Virus record (IMG/VR): IMGVR_UViG_3300037795_000338
Coordinates: 1 to 29,795 of that record
Source: a virus
Direction: 5' to 3' (one strand)
Length of the DNA: 29,795 nucleotides
Shown here: one piece after another, positions 1 to 9,131 of the stretch
Layout: every line of letters begins with the position of its first letter
Numbering within the stretch: position 1 is the first letter of the stretch
The notes under the pieces: generated by a model
Told to the model about the DNA's origin: nothing
Databases searched by the model: none
Seen by the model: the letters and a program-made list of their open reading frames with translations, nothing else
Translations under genes and position numbers: made by a program

Positions 1-3000
1 ATGCAAGAGTTGATTGATAAAGGATTGCTTGAGCAGGTAAAAGATATATCAATTTTTAACGAAAAATACGTTGCTACTACATCTCCTGATGATATGTTAG
101 TGGGTAATATATTTATAAATGGTGATTTGAAAGCGGAAGGTAATGGAGGTGTTTTCTTTGTTACTAAATTTGGTGATGTTTGGGCCTCTTCCAATAAAAT
201 GATAGCTGATCAAATAGCTAAGAGAATAAATAAATCTTTAGGGATTAATGGAGGGAAAGGATATTTAGTTTTGGTAAAAGGTACTGATGCTAAATTAATA
301 AGCAGTCCTCAAGGTGCTTCTTCAAGTTTAAAAATAGTAGAAGCATTAGCTTCTGATGGGTTAATCTCTCCTTCTGATTTTAGAAAATCTATAATTTCTG
401 CATTACAAAATAACAAGGATACAAAAGCAAAAATAAACCTCTCAGTAAAATTAAGTTCTGAAGATATGATATCAGCAGTAGATTCATTGTTTGATGATGT
501 AAGTAAATCTTCATTTGACAACAGAGGAACTCTGTTAAAATCAATAGTAGTTGAACTTGGTAAAACAGAATCAATAAAAAACAATAATAAAAAAATTATT
601 GAATTCTTAGGTGGTGACACTTCTAAAAATATTGGTTGGTCAGCAACTTCAAAAAACACAAACACAAGTCAATCAGCAATAGATTTGATAGCTGGTGCTT
701 CTAGAGAAGAATTAACAAAAGGATTGAATGGTGGAGACATATATGCAGTAATAGAGGTTGATGATGAGGTTATAGTTAGTAAAGATTCTCACCAAAGTTA
801 TCCCTTTCATATCAAACAAAAAAATGGAAAATCACCTAAATTAATACTTCTTGAAAATAGACAGAATGGACGTGAAGTGATGGTGTCTTCATCTAATGAA
901 AGTGTTGATGAATTAGGTAAAAGCTTCGATGGTAAGGTACTAGGAAGAGCATCAAACGGATATGGAGATGGATATGTTGATACTGAAAAGTCTTCTAAAT
1001 CAAAAAAACAAATAAAGAAACAAAGAACTGATAAAGCTTCTGAAAAACTTCAGCAATTATTTAAAAGAGACGACATACCATTAACATTACAAGAAGCAAA
1101 AGAAATAGTGAATGAGGTTATAGATTGGACTACTTGGTATGATGGGCTTGCTACATATGTAGATGATATATTTGGAGAATACTCTGAAGATATATTATCT
1201 ATGCTTCCTTTAGCTTCTATGGCAGCTAATAGTGCTGCTACTGTAGGATTGTCTATAAATAATGCAGAGAAAATATACAGAGGAGAAAAGCCATCTGGAG
1301 TAGCTGAATATTATGGATATGTTACAGATTTTTTAGAAGGTAAAGGTATAAAGTCAGATAAAATGTCTGAATTCTTTAAAGCTCTAACTGGAAATAAGGA
1401 TGCTATAGCAGTAGATATGCATGTTTACTCTATAATAATGGGTAAGAATCCTAATAAAAAACAAGTAAATCCAAACAATAAACAAGAATTTGATAAGGCA
1501 AAAGAATTTGTCAGAACATTAGCTACTGAATTAGATTTAGCACCAAGAGAAGTACAAGCTGCTTTATGGGCTGCTAATATATTGAGAACAGGTGGGAGGC
1601 CTGACAGTTATGAACAATACTTTAAAAAACAACTAGATGGAAAAGGACTTAAACAAAGAATCGAAACCTGGAGGAACGAAGGCTATAAGCCATTTTCTGA
1701 AATTCGTAAAGAAAAAGAAGGATCTAAATCAAAAAAACAAATAAAGAAACAAAAGTCAACTATCAAAATATACGGAGAAGACTTTACTGAAATTTTTGAA
1801 AAATATGGAATTCCTTTTGCATATCTTTCTGATATTAAAAATAGAAATATACCAGAATTCCTTGGAGGAGAAAATAAAAAGATAACTGAATTAAGAGAAA
1901 ATATTTTAAACTCAATAAATATATCTTTAGAATATTGGAAAAATGATTTATCAAAACAATCAAAAAAAATATATGATTCAGATAGCAGTTTAGAATTTAG
2001 AAAGTCATTAATAAACAAAAAATCTGATAGAATACTATCACTTGAAAAACTTAAATCTAATGTTGAAAATAATTTGCTTTCTTTATCAGATATTGAAATA
2101 GGTAATGTTGCTGAAGGATCTAAATTCAAAAAACAAAAAGGTGAAAAACTAACAGAACCAGTAGCTGGAAACAAGTTGTTCAATGAGCCTTTGAAGGATG
2201 CCGAAAAGATAGCTCAATCTTACATGCAATCTATTGGTATGGAATACGTGCCAGTAGAAAAGATAACAAAGCTAGATGAGGACCTATCTAAAAGAATATC
2301 TGACGCTTACGATCAGATGGAAAACAATCCAAACGATCCAGAGGTAAAGGCCGCTTATGAGGCGATGGCCAAGGAAACATTAGACCAGTATGACGCTATA
2401 TTATCAAAAGGATACAAGGTTGAGCTAAATAATAACGATCTATACTCTTCTTCTGAGGACATGATAAAGGATCTTAGAGATAATAGCAAGATGAATGTAT
2501 TCCCTACAGAGTCTGGATTTGGTGATGAGCCTATTACTGACGAACAGAGATCTGAAAACTTACTGTTAAAAGACTCTGGTAGAAAAGATATAAATGGTGA
2601 GACTTTATTGATCAATGACGTATTTAGATTTGTACATGATTTCTTTGGTCATGCTAAACTAGGAAATAGTTTTGGGCCAATAGGAGAAGAAAATGCATGG
2701 AGGGTTCACTCTGAGATGTATTCACCAGAAGCTAAAAAAGCGATGACATCTGAGACCAGAGGACAAAATAGTTTTGTCAATTTTAGCGGTGTTAATGACG
2801 CTGTATTTAAAAAGAGAGACAAGGCAAGAGAGCTACGAAAGGAAGGGAAGATAGATCAGGCCAACCAGATGGTTGAAGAGGTTTATAATGAGATGAAGTT
2901 TGCTGATCAAAAGATTGGTCTGTTGCCTAGCTTTGCTATCGAAGAAGGAGCTCCGTCTAAGATTAAATTCCAGAAGACTACAACTAAACAGGAGGCCATT

Positions 3001-6000
3001 CAAAAGGCAAAGGATGAACAAGAAGTTAATGCAGCCATTGATAACTTACAAAAATCCGACTGGTATGAAAACGCTGACGATACAGCAAGAGAGGATGCAG
3101 TTAGGGAGATCAAGGCATTCTTCGGTGAGAAGATTAAGAAAGCCCCATCTGTAGCTAAGATATTAGGCAAGCCAAAACCAGAGACGCAAACAAAGACTGT
3201 TGATGCATTACGTAAGGAATTTTTTACCGCTTGGAATAAATCAGCAAGAGAAGCGAAGGCCGATCTGAATGCCAAAAGAAAAGCCATTGGAGCGATTGTC
3301 AAGTCAATGGTACGATCTGGCAAAATCACAATCAAACAATCTGCTTCTATAACTGATAGGGCTAGCAGCATAAATCTTGATAATCCTGTAATAGTTCAAA
3401 GATTTTTGGATTATGTAGCTAAAGTTTTCGCTGACGCTAACTACCAAGAGAAGTTAAGAAACGCTTTCACCATAAGAAAAGCGATAAGAAGACTAACTAA
3501 ATCAAACAACCAAGCAGAGGTTATTGGAATGGCTAAGATGTTCCTAAATATCGACCCATCAATGGTTGAGGATATCGATACATACAACGAGATAGCCGAT
3601 TCAATTAAAAATGCCATGGCTCCATCTGTTGTAAGAGGAGAGCAGGTTAAATTTAAGCAGCCAGCCAATATAGCTGACGTGAATGAATACACGATGGATG
3701 AGCTGTCAAGACAAGAAGAGATCAGAAAGGATCAACTGTTGGCTGAATATGACTACCTTAAGGAGGCTGGTTTGATATCTAAAGACATGACACTCAATGA
3801 AATAAAAAGTATCATTGAGGAGATGAAGTCACCAGAGGCAGAGTTAGAAAATGACAAGGTGAATGAATTCGTTACAAGAAGGCTGGATATGATGCTCGGA
3901 GATGTGTTGTCTATCATTAGAACTGGAGTCAACCCAATCACTGGGGAAGATATGGAGATATCTGAGAAGAACAAAGATATCCTAAAGGCCATAATGAAGA
4001 TGGACCTAAAAGAACTTGACATAAGAAGTTTGATCTATCTATCTGAATCTGTAGACAACTTCCTAAATAACGGAATAACAAGCGGTCTTGAGGCCAATGT
4101 GAAGTCGTATATTGGAGCTATGAATGTTAAGGCTCTTGTTAATGCTGGCGTAAAATCTGTCTCAATAAGAACAGTGATATCTAGAAGTGCGTCTAAAGAG
4201 ATACTTAGCATTCCTTTATTTTTTGAAAAAATATTTAGAGGTACTATTATCGGAAATAAAGTGATGAAAGAAATGGGGTTGTTAGACCTTGTTAGAGGTA
4301 AAAACACGGCAGACATGATCTATAATATGATTATGGAAGAATACACAAAGCAAGATTTTTACGGTAAGGACTTTATGACTCATCAAAATATTATAGAGAG
4401 GGGTATGCTTGGTTACTTAATGAGGAATGTCAACGGTAATACATTACAAGTAAAGTCTGAACTAAACAGAAGAATTGAAAGTGTATCTCAAAGTATTGAT
4501 AGACTAAAGGAAGGTAACAAGGATGAGCAGAAACTAGCAGAGATGTATGAGATCGCATACTCTAAATTGAACTTAAAATCTAAAGACATTGACCTCATAA
4601 GGGCTAACTCATCTAAAGAAAACAGACAAGCTGTTGACTGGTGGATTGATCAGTGGAAACAACACTATACAGATCTATATGATGTCAGTTTATCTGTTTA
4701 TAACACCATGTTGAGTGGTGACATAAACTATACACCAGATAAACAAAAATTAATATCTTCAAGACAAACGGCAGATCAAGATATTTCTAAATCTGATAGT
4801 AGTTTTGGATCAAACCTTCAATATACAGACACGAAAAAATCTGGTGTGTTAATGGAAAATTCAAGAACTCTAGGTAAAAATAGATATATTGATTTAAACT
4901 TTGATAGCAACAATGCAAACTCATTAAGAAATGCCCTTGTTGATATCAAAACAGCTGGTACTATAAGACAATTAAAAGGTTTTATAGACTCTGAAAACTT
5001 TTATAAACTAGCTGGTGATCAAGCCACAGTAATAAAGGACAGGGTAAATACTTACGTAAAAAGAATGAAGGGTAAGGGTGTAATGAGTAAAGACAATTAC
5101 CAAGAGGTGATGAAATATTTTAATGCACTGTCTAAAGCTGGTACTATTAGAGCTCTTGGCGGAATAGGCTCTGCAATTAAACAGTTTTCACCTATTATAA
5201 ACACTTTGATCAATTCTGGTAGGTTTACATCATTAACACCAAGTAGCAGTGCGTGGATAAATAGACTAGGTATGCCTATATCTAACCGTGGAATACAAGC
5301 AGAGGCAAATATTGATTCAATTAATAAAAAAACTAATGCCTTATCTGAATCTCCATTAGGAAAGGTTTACGATGGTGTATCAGCAGTTGGTGATATGTGG
5401 TTGAAGGCATTGATTCAATATCCAGATGTTTATGTAGCTAGATCATCATTTATTACTTACTACCTAAAAAGCTTAAGGGATCAAGGTCTTAGTGAGAAGA
5501 TAGACTGGGACAATCACGTTGAGAATAAAAAAGCTTCTGAGTATGCACAAATAATGTTAGATAGACAGCAAAACATTTCTGATCCTTTACTGGCTGGCGA
5601 TCTCTTTATGAGCGAAAACAATGTAAAGACAATGGTTACTAAAATTATTATGCCATTTACTTCTTTTGTTTGGAATCAAAGGGCTAGGATGATAAATGAT
5701 ATACAGATATCATTTTCTAAACATGCATCCAATGAAGACAAAAAAATAGCTAGGTTGTCATTAGTTGGTCTTTCAGCAGAGATTATAGTATTTAACATGC
5801 TAGGTGCTGCTATAACAGGAATGATAGACGCTATAACAAATTTCTTATACGGAGAGGATGATGATGAGGAAGAGGTGTTATTCTATGTTTTTGGTATGAA
5901 GATTACTAAGGATAACATTCAATGGTTGAAGACACCTATTAAAGCTATGTTAGTAGACCTATTTTCACCCCTTCCAGGTATGACTGATGAACCATTGGTT

Positions 6001-6759
6001 GCTGGATTAAATAAGTTATTTGAACAATTCCCATTAATTGGTGATGATGAGATATCAGAACTAGTTAAAGTTGAAAATGATATAAGGATAGCTAACGGAG
6101 AAAAGCCGATGGACGATAAACAAAAAGAAAAGTTTATTGAACAAGAAAAAGAAAAAAGAAAGTTTCAGCTATATGAAGATATGGAACCTACTGGACTGGA
6201 GAGGTACATACCTGGTGCTCCAGGGGTAGCCTTAAAGACATACACTGAACTATATGATGCTATGTCATTGGCACTTACTGGTAAGTACGAAAAGGAAGAC
6301 GAATTTGGTAAAAAAACTATCAAATATATATCTGATGAAGACAGAAAAAAGATTGGATACGGATTATACTTCCAAATACCACAAGCTATAGGTTTACTAC
6401 CTCGTGAGGCTGGGACAATTACAAATAAAGGTATTCGAAATATCAAGAGGGGAGCATCTACTGAAAATAAAAAGACAAAGACTGAAGAGCTTGAAAAAAT
6501 GATCAATCGTCCAGTAGGTAAAATTGAAAAGGTATTGATTGATAAAAATGTATCTAGCGAAAATATATTTAAAGAGATAAGGTATATAGATAAATCTGGA
6601 GGCTTTACTGAAAGTCAACAAAATGAATATGCTAAACTAAGAAAAGTTATTAGTAAAACTAATTCTTATCTTATAAAAAGCATAAAAAGCGGAATGACTT
6701 CAGAAGATATAATAAGAAGAATTGTTGAAGCGAGAAAAAAGAAGGTTTCTACTTTTTAA
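1..6759 (+). CDS. Giant polyvalent phage protein, probably 5'-truncated
   Basis: 2252 codons are open from the first base of the window, so the true start may lie upstream. It resembles the large multidomain polyvalent proteins of phages, thought to be packaged and ejected with the DNA. Lysine/glutamine-rich linkers recur at about 332-341, 575-584, 707-712, 986-992 and 1216-1220 and cut it into modules. Residues 1-330 are an unrecognised N-terminal region. Residues 342-574 are helical, with WYDGL near the start and VDMH near 470, like a phage helix-hairpin-helix domain. Residues 714-986 carry HDFFGHA at 879-885 followed by EENAW and ETRGQN, a conserved phage domain whose His/Asp residues could bind metal. 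Residues 992-2252 form a long C-terminal region with a hydrophobic segment near 1921-1950. Modules 1-710 look more AT-rich than 714-1400, suggesting mosaic assembly. The overall class is fairly sure; activities are inferred. Confidence 0.85.
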   Translation: MQELIDKGLLEQVKDISIFNEKYVATTSPDDMLVGNIFINGDLKAEGNGGVFFVTKFGDVWASSNKMIADQIAKRINKSLGINGGKGYLVLVKGTDAKLISSPQGASSSLKIVEALASDGLISPSDFRKSIISALQNNKDTKAKINLSVKLSSEDMISAVDSLFDDVSKSSFDNRGTLLKSIVVELGKTESIKNNNKKIIEFLGGDTSKNIGWSATSKNTNTSQSAIDLIAGASREELTKGLNGGDIYAVIEVDDEVIVSKDSHQSYPFHIKQKNGKSPKLILLENRQNGREVMVSSSNESVDELGKSFDGKVLGRASNGYGDGYVDTEKSSKSKKQIKKQRTDKASEKLQQLFKRDDIPLTLQEAKEIVNEVIDWTTWYDGLATYVDDIFGEYSEDILSMLPLASMAANSAATVGLSINNAEKIYRGEKPSGVAEYYGYVTDFLEGKGIKSDKMSEFFKALTGNKDAIAVDMHVYSIIMGKNPNKKQVNPNNKQEFDKAKEFVRTLATELDLAPREVQAALWAANILRTGGRPDSYEQYFKKQLDGKGLKQRIETWRNEGYKPFSEIRKEKEGSKSKKQIKKQKSTIKIYGEDFTEIFEKYGIPFAYLSDIKNRNIPEFLGGENKKITELRENILNSINISLEYWKNDLSKQSKKIYDSDSSLEFRKSLINKKSDRILSLEKLKSNVENNLLSLSDIEIGNVAEGSKFKKQKGEKLTEPVAGNKLFNEPLKDAEKIAQSYMQSIGMEYVPVEKITKLDEDLSKRISDAYDQMENNPNDPEVKAAYEAMAKETLDQYDAILSKGYKVELNNNDLYSSSEDMIKDLRDNSKMNVFPTESGFGDEPITDEQRSENLLLKDSGRKDINGETLLINDVFRFVHDFFGHAKLGNSFGPIGEENAWRVHSEMYSPEAKKAMTSETRGQNSFVNFSGVNDAVFKKRDKARELRKEGKIDQANQMVEEVYNEMKFADQKIGLLPSFAIEEGAPSKIKFQKTTTKQEAIQKAKDEQEVNAAIDNLQKSDWYENADDTAREDAVREIKAFFGEKIKKAPSVAKILGKPKPETQTKTVDALRKEFFTAWNKSAREAKADLNAKRKAIGAIVKSMVRSGKITIKQSASITDRASSINLDNPVIVQRFLDYVAKVFADANYQEKLRNAFTIRKAIRRLTKSNNQAEVIGMAKMFLNIDPSMVEDIDTYNEIADSIKNAMAPSVVRGEQVKFKQPANIADVNEYTMDELSRQEEIRKDQLLAEYDYLKEAGLISKDMTLNEIKSIIEEMKSPEAELENDKVNEFVTRRLDMMLGDVLSIIRTGVNPITGEDMEISEKNKDILKAIMKMDLKELDIRSLIYLSESVDNFLNNGITSGLEANVKSYIGAMNVKALVNAGVKSVSIRTVISRSASKEILSIPLFFEKIFRGTIIGNKVMKEMGLLDLVRGKNTADMIYNMIMEEYTKQDFYGKDFMTHQNIIERGMLGYLMRNVNGNTLQVKSELNRRIESVSQSIDRLKEGNKDEQKLAEMYEIAYSKLNLKSKDIDLIRANSSKENRQAVDWWIDQWKQHYTDLYDVSLSVYNTMLSGDINYTPDKQKLISSRQTADQDISKSDSSFGSNLQYTDTKKSGVLMENSRTLGKNRYIDLNFDSNNANSLRNALVDIKTAGTIRQLKGFIDSENFYKLAGDQATVIKDRVNTYVKRMKGKGVMSKDNYQEVMKYFNALSKAGTIRALGGIGSAIKQFSPIINTLINSGRFTSLTPSSSAWINRLGMPISNRGIQAEANIDSINKKTNALSESPLGKVYDGVSAVGDMWLKALIQYPDVYVARSSFITYYLKSLRDQGLSEKIDWDNHVENKKASEYAQIMLDRQQNISDPLLAGDLFMSENNVKTMVTKIIMPFTSFVWNQRARMINDIQISFSKHASNEDKKIARLSLVGLSAEIIVFNMLGAAITGMIDAITNFLYGEDDDEEEVLFYVFGMKITKDNIQWLKTPIKAMLVDLFSPLPGMTDEPLVAGLNKLFEQFPLIGDDEISELVKVENDIRIANGEKPMDDKQKEKFIEQEKEKRKFQLYEDMEPTGLERYIPGAPGVALKTYTELYDAMSLALTGKYEKEDEFGKKTIKYISDEDRKKIGYGLYFQIPQAIGLLPREAGTITNKGIRNIKRGASTENKKTKTEELEKMINRPVGKIEKVLIDKNVSSENIFKEIRYIDKSGGFTESQQNEYAKLRKVISKTNSYLIKSIKSGMTSEDIIRRIVEARKKKVSTF
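994..1024 (+). repeat. 31-bp direct repeat, copy 1, inside the giant gene
   Basis: An exact 31-base match to 1723-1753, encoding the linker SKSKKQIKKQ. The two copies are 729 bp (243 codons) apart and in the same frame, so they flank the 342-574 module precisely. Confidence 0.9.
1723..1753 (+). repeat. 31-bp direct repeat, copy 2, inside the giant gene
   Basis: Second exact copy of the sequence at 994-1024. Recombination between the copies would remove or insert one protein module without shifting the frame. Confidence 0.9.
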
Positions 6760-6913
6760 AATAATCAAGAGCGACTCCATAACAGTAGTTTAGCTTACTT
6801 AAGTCTGATTGTATAAAGAAAGGGTGGTGTCGTAATTCGATACGCACCCTTACTTTTTTTTTCTCGTAGATATAATTCTCTACAACTTCAATCATTTCTT
6901 CAACTGTTATCAT
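6749..6913 (-). CDS. Small protein of 54 residues, unknown function
   Basis: An ATG at 6913 overlaps the stop of the phosphoesterase gene by one base (TAATG), a typical translational-coupling junction. The 54-codon frame ends with TAG at 6749-6751, running 11 bp antisense into the end of the giant gene. The product begins MITVEEMIEVVENY, has a lysine run near 18-20 and HH at 29-30, and ends in a Tyr/Leu-rich stretch. No family is recognised. The junction and ordinary-looking composition argue that it is real. The hairpin and T-run at 6821-6862 lie inside this frame on the other strand. Confidence 0.6.
   Translation of the reverse strand: MITVEEMIEVVENYIYEKKKVRVRIELRHHPFFIQSDLSKLNYCYGVALDYFKK
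6821..6862 (+). terminator. Rho-independent terminator for the giant gene
   Basis: AGGGTGGTGTCG pairs with CGATAC(G)CACCCT, a 12-bp stem with one bulged G and loop TAATT, followed by T9 at 6854-6862. It sits 62 bp after the giant gene's stop, at a convergent junction. On the minus strand the same stem is followed by TTTCTTTAT, so it might work weakly in both directions. It lies within the antisense 54-codon gene. Confidence 0.75.
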
Positions 6914-8028
6914 TAGAATAAATGTGTTAATCTTGCAACTTGACCATATTTAGGATGATGTATAAATGCCTCTACTGCCTTTGGTGCATGTTGATAAGCA
7001 TTACGGTGATGCCAAGAGTCAGTGCCAGAAGGACTCCTTAAGGTTTCCACACATACAGACATGTAATCTTTAGCTGTTTTATGGTGAACATGATGACCAT
7101 AAATATACCTATGTTTACAATTAGCCCAATCTGTAGGTGCTTCGTGAGCCATTAATAATGGCAAATCTTGTGCTTTAGCACCATCCATATGTGTGGATCC
7201 TATTAAATTATTCCCATAAACTGTATATTTGCGATGGGACATATCGTTATTAAATGTTATATTTTTACATTTAGAGAACCAAGCCTCAATACATTGTAGT
7301 AGCATAAACCCAGACATATAGTCGTGATTACTTGGGTTATAAACAACCTCAACATCAGCCACAGACATTAATCTCTCTATTATATCTATCAACAGTTTTT
7401 TAGCCATGATAAAATTGTCATACCACATGCCATCTGTATCTTGAGGAGTGCCAGCGGTTGTTGTTCTCTTTGTGTTGTCGGTGTGCAAGATGTCATTCCC
7501 TGCAATAAATATAATCTTATCAATGTTAAATGGACTTGACTTAGAAAGTATTCCCTCAAGCCCAGACAATACCCTTTGAACTGCTATCTGGCTGTTGTAT
7601 TCCTCTCCAGTTTCAAATATTGAACATATCTTACCTATGTGTATGTCTGCTGGATCAAATACAAGACAGTGAGATTCAGATGTAGGGTTTTTACGAGCGA
7701 TCTTAGCGTACTTAGGACTCCATGTCTTTATCTCGTTAACTAGATCAAATATAAACTCTTTAGGATCAAAATCTGACCCTCCATTTACGTTTATACTGTA
7801 GTGCTTGCCTTTGTACCAGTAGTGCTTAACTTGAGACTCATCTATACCTACTCTTTCACACTCATCAATCAGTCCTCTATTATTAATATGATAAGATATG
7901 CTTCTTCTTAATGTTTCTATATCTTTAGATGTGCTTGGGTCCTCTTCAAATATTATCCTAGCTATCTCTGTTTTGTTTTGAGTTACGTTATCGTAAAGAT
8001 CAAAAATTCTATTTCGATTATGTTTCAT
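6913..8028 (-). CDS. Calcineurin-like metallophosphoesterase
   Basis: 371 residues. The dinuclear-metal phosphoesterase motifs appear in order: D128-x-H130 (DIH), G177-N-D179, N234-H-D236, H280, and G311-H-x-x-H315 (GHHVH). Residues about 15-55 look like a helix-turn-helix with IARIIFEED and SISYHINNR, and could bind DNA. Phages often carry such enzymes, related to Mre11/SbcD nucleases or to 2',3'-cyclic phosphodiesterases; the substrate cannot be told from sequence. It is the second gene after the promoter at 8188-8195, overlaps the 53-codon gene upstream by 11 bp and touches the 54-codon gene downstream. Fold assignment is confident; the role in DNA or RNA processing is inferred. Confidence 0.9.
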   Translation of the reverse strand: MKHNRNRIFDLYDNVTQNKTEIARIIFEEDPSTSKDIETLRRSISYHINNRGLIDECERVGIDESQVKHYWYKGKHYSINVNGGSDFDPKEFIFDLVNEIKTWSPKYAKIARKNPTSESHCLVFDPADIHIGKICSIFETGEEYNSQIAVQRVLSGLEGILSKSSPFNIDKIIFIAGNDILHTDNTKRTTTAGTPQDTDGMWYDNFIMAKKLLIDIIERLMSVADVEVVYNPSNHDYMSGFMLLQCIEAWFSKCKNITFNNDMSHRKYTVYGNNLIGSTHMDGAKAQDLPLLMAHEAPTDWANCKHRYIYGHHVHHKTAKDYMSVCVETLRSPSGTDSWHHRNAYQHAPKAVEAFIHHPKYGQVARLTHLF

Positions 8029-8179
8029 GGGTTTTTAGAAGGTCTTTAAGTAATTTAATTAGATTTTCTATATTTGATTTCATTGAGATGTATTCAGCAT
8101 CTGTAAGATCTTCATATATGCAGTCAGTTAGATCGTTGATCTCCCTCATCACTGCATTTATATAATTGATGTGTTCCAT
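8018..8179 (-). CDS. Small helical protein of 53 residues
   Basis: Open from ATG at 8179 to TAA at 8018-8020, overlapping the phosphoesterase start by 11 bp. The product starts MEHINYINAVMREINDLTD and is mostly amphipathic helix with a leucine/lysine-rich end (LIKLLKDLL), so a coiled-coil or partner-binding role is possible. It is the first gene after a TATATTTG box whose last base is 8 nt from the ATG, which supports the start and implies a very short leader. No family recognised. Confidence 0.6.
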   Translation of the reverse strand: MEHINYINAVMREINDLTDCIYEDLTDAEYISMKSNIENLIKLLKDLLKTHET

Positions 8180-8187
8180 TTACGCCT

Positions 8188-8195
8188 CAAATATA
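8188..8195 (-). promoter_or_regulatory. Bacteroidota-type -7 box TATATTTG
   Basis: The minus strand reads TATATTTG immediately upstream of the 53-codon gene and the phosphoesterase. It matches the Bacteroidota sigma-ABfr -7 consensus TAnnTTTG. A TTTG at the usual -33 distance is not seen, so strength is uncertain. The stretch 8180-8224 is otherwise AT-rich and non-coding. Confidence 0.6.
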
Positions 8196-8224
8196 ATTGA
8201 TTATAACCAAAGAATTATAAATTG

Positions 8225-8458
8225 TTAATAATTAATATTTGATAAAAAATTAAGAACGTCAAGATTATATGTGACCTTATACTTGGTTAGGTCTTTCACC
8301 TTTAGGTATTTATTAGTGAATTTCTTATCGAGAGGCTCAAGATGCTCATCAAGTGCCAGCGGTATCTTCGTCTCTTCTTTTATTATAATACCTAGTCTAC
8401 TTGTGTTAGATAAAGGCACCGCCTTTATAATAACATTTACACAATATACACCTCTCAT
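8225..8458 (-). CDS. Conserved-looking small protein, unknown function
   Basis: 77 residues starting MRGVYCVNVIIKAVPL, with alternating hydrophobic residues that suggest a small beta-rich fold. The start overlaps the upstream stop as ATGA (4 bp), supporting this ATG. It is the last gene of the 8225-16945 run before the promoter at 8188. The plus-strand frame at 8271-8519 over the same bases is a shadow. I do not recognise a family. Confidence 0.7.
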   Translation of the reverse strand: MRGVYCVNVIIKAVPLSNTSRLGIIIKEETKIPLALDEHLEPLDKKFTNKYLKVKDLTKYKVTYNLDVLNFLSNINY

Positions 8459-8877
8459 CTACATACTTTTACTATTGATTCTGGATTATCCTCACATGCG
8501 TCTAAATAATTTTGCGTAAAATTTAAAAGACCTTCATAAGTTCCCCATCCGTTTTCTGGATTAAACTTTTTAAACTTACCTGTATTATCTCGGAGTCTAG
8601 ATAAGCCTTTCTTTAAATACGGTATAATATCTTTAGCTAGTATTTCTTGCTTGTCTTCAAACTCATACTCTGACTTGTGGTCTTCCTCTGGAATGTTATA
8701 GCCATCAATAAGTCTGTGAGGTCTCCATAAGGCTTCATATAGTCCAGCTGCATCGGCCATCTCTGTCAGATTGTGCGTTATATTGTCCGAGTACAAAGTC
8801 TCGTATTCTATTTCATGGGTCTTAAACTCATCATAGCTTACCCATTTCTTTTTTGTTAAATCTACATCTAAACTCAT
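8455..8877 (-). CDS. Phage protein of unknown function, 140 residues
   Basis: Acidic 140-residue protein with the stretch NITHNLTEMADAAGLYEALW near 32-51, then a charged middle and EGLLNFTQNYLDACEDNP near the C-terminus. I recognise this as the kind of small conserved protein seen repeatedly in phage genomes, but no function is known to me. It is coupled to both neighbours by 4-bp ATGA overlaps, so the three genes 8225-9131 are probably co-translated. Confidence 0.75.
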   Translation of the reverse strand: MSLDVDLTKKKWVSYDEFKTHEIEYETLYSDNITHNLTEMADAAGLYEALWRPHRLIDGYNIPEEDHKSEYEFEDKQEILAKDIIPYLKKGLSRLRDNTGKFKKFNPENGWGTYEGLLNFTQNYLDACEDNPESIVKVCR

Positions 8878-9131
8878 ACATTAAATTTTAAACCCCACAT
8901 TAAACCTATCATTGACATCTCTCGTTCAGCCATCCTAGCATTCATACGAAATTTTTCTCTTAAATACTTTTTGCCCCAAGATTTCCAATTGTCGTACTGA
9001 TCTTCAGTCATGGTCCAGTCCGTATACCAATCATCCTTTCTGTCTTTTACATCATCGTATGTTACGTCATGCCCAGCTATTCTGAACATCTCGTTGATCA
9101 TATCGACAACCATTTGATTTTTTTTATCCAT
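8874..9131 (-). CDS. Phage protein of unknown function, 85 residues
   Basis: 85 residues, rich in Trp and Met (WYTDWTMTEDQYDNWKSW, then REMSMIGLMWGLKF). The pattern looks like a conserved soluble phage protein; no enzyme motif is seen. The start overlaps the upstream 202-residue gene by 34 bp, longer than most junctions here, but no better ATG is available. It shares a 4-bp ATGA overlap with the next gene. Confidence 0.75.
   Translation of the reverse strand: MDKKNQMVVDMINEMFRIAGHDVTYDDVKDRKDDWYTDWTMTEDQYDNWKSWGKKYLREKFRMNARMAEREMSMIGLMWGLKFNV

Noticed and set aside
2534-2560. CTGACGA followed by GAAA on the plus strand
   Set aside because: It is within coding sequence, stem II would have a 2-base loop, and no stem I or III can be drawn.
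8271-8519. 82-codon plus-strand frame
   Set aside because: Antisense to two ATGA-coupled minus genes; hydrophobic shadow composition.
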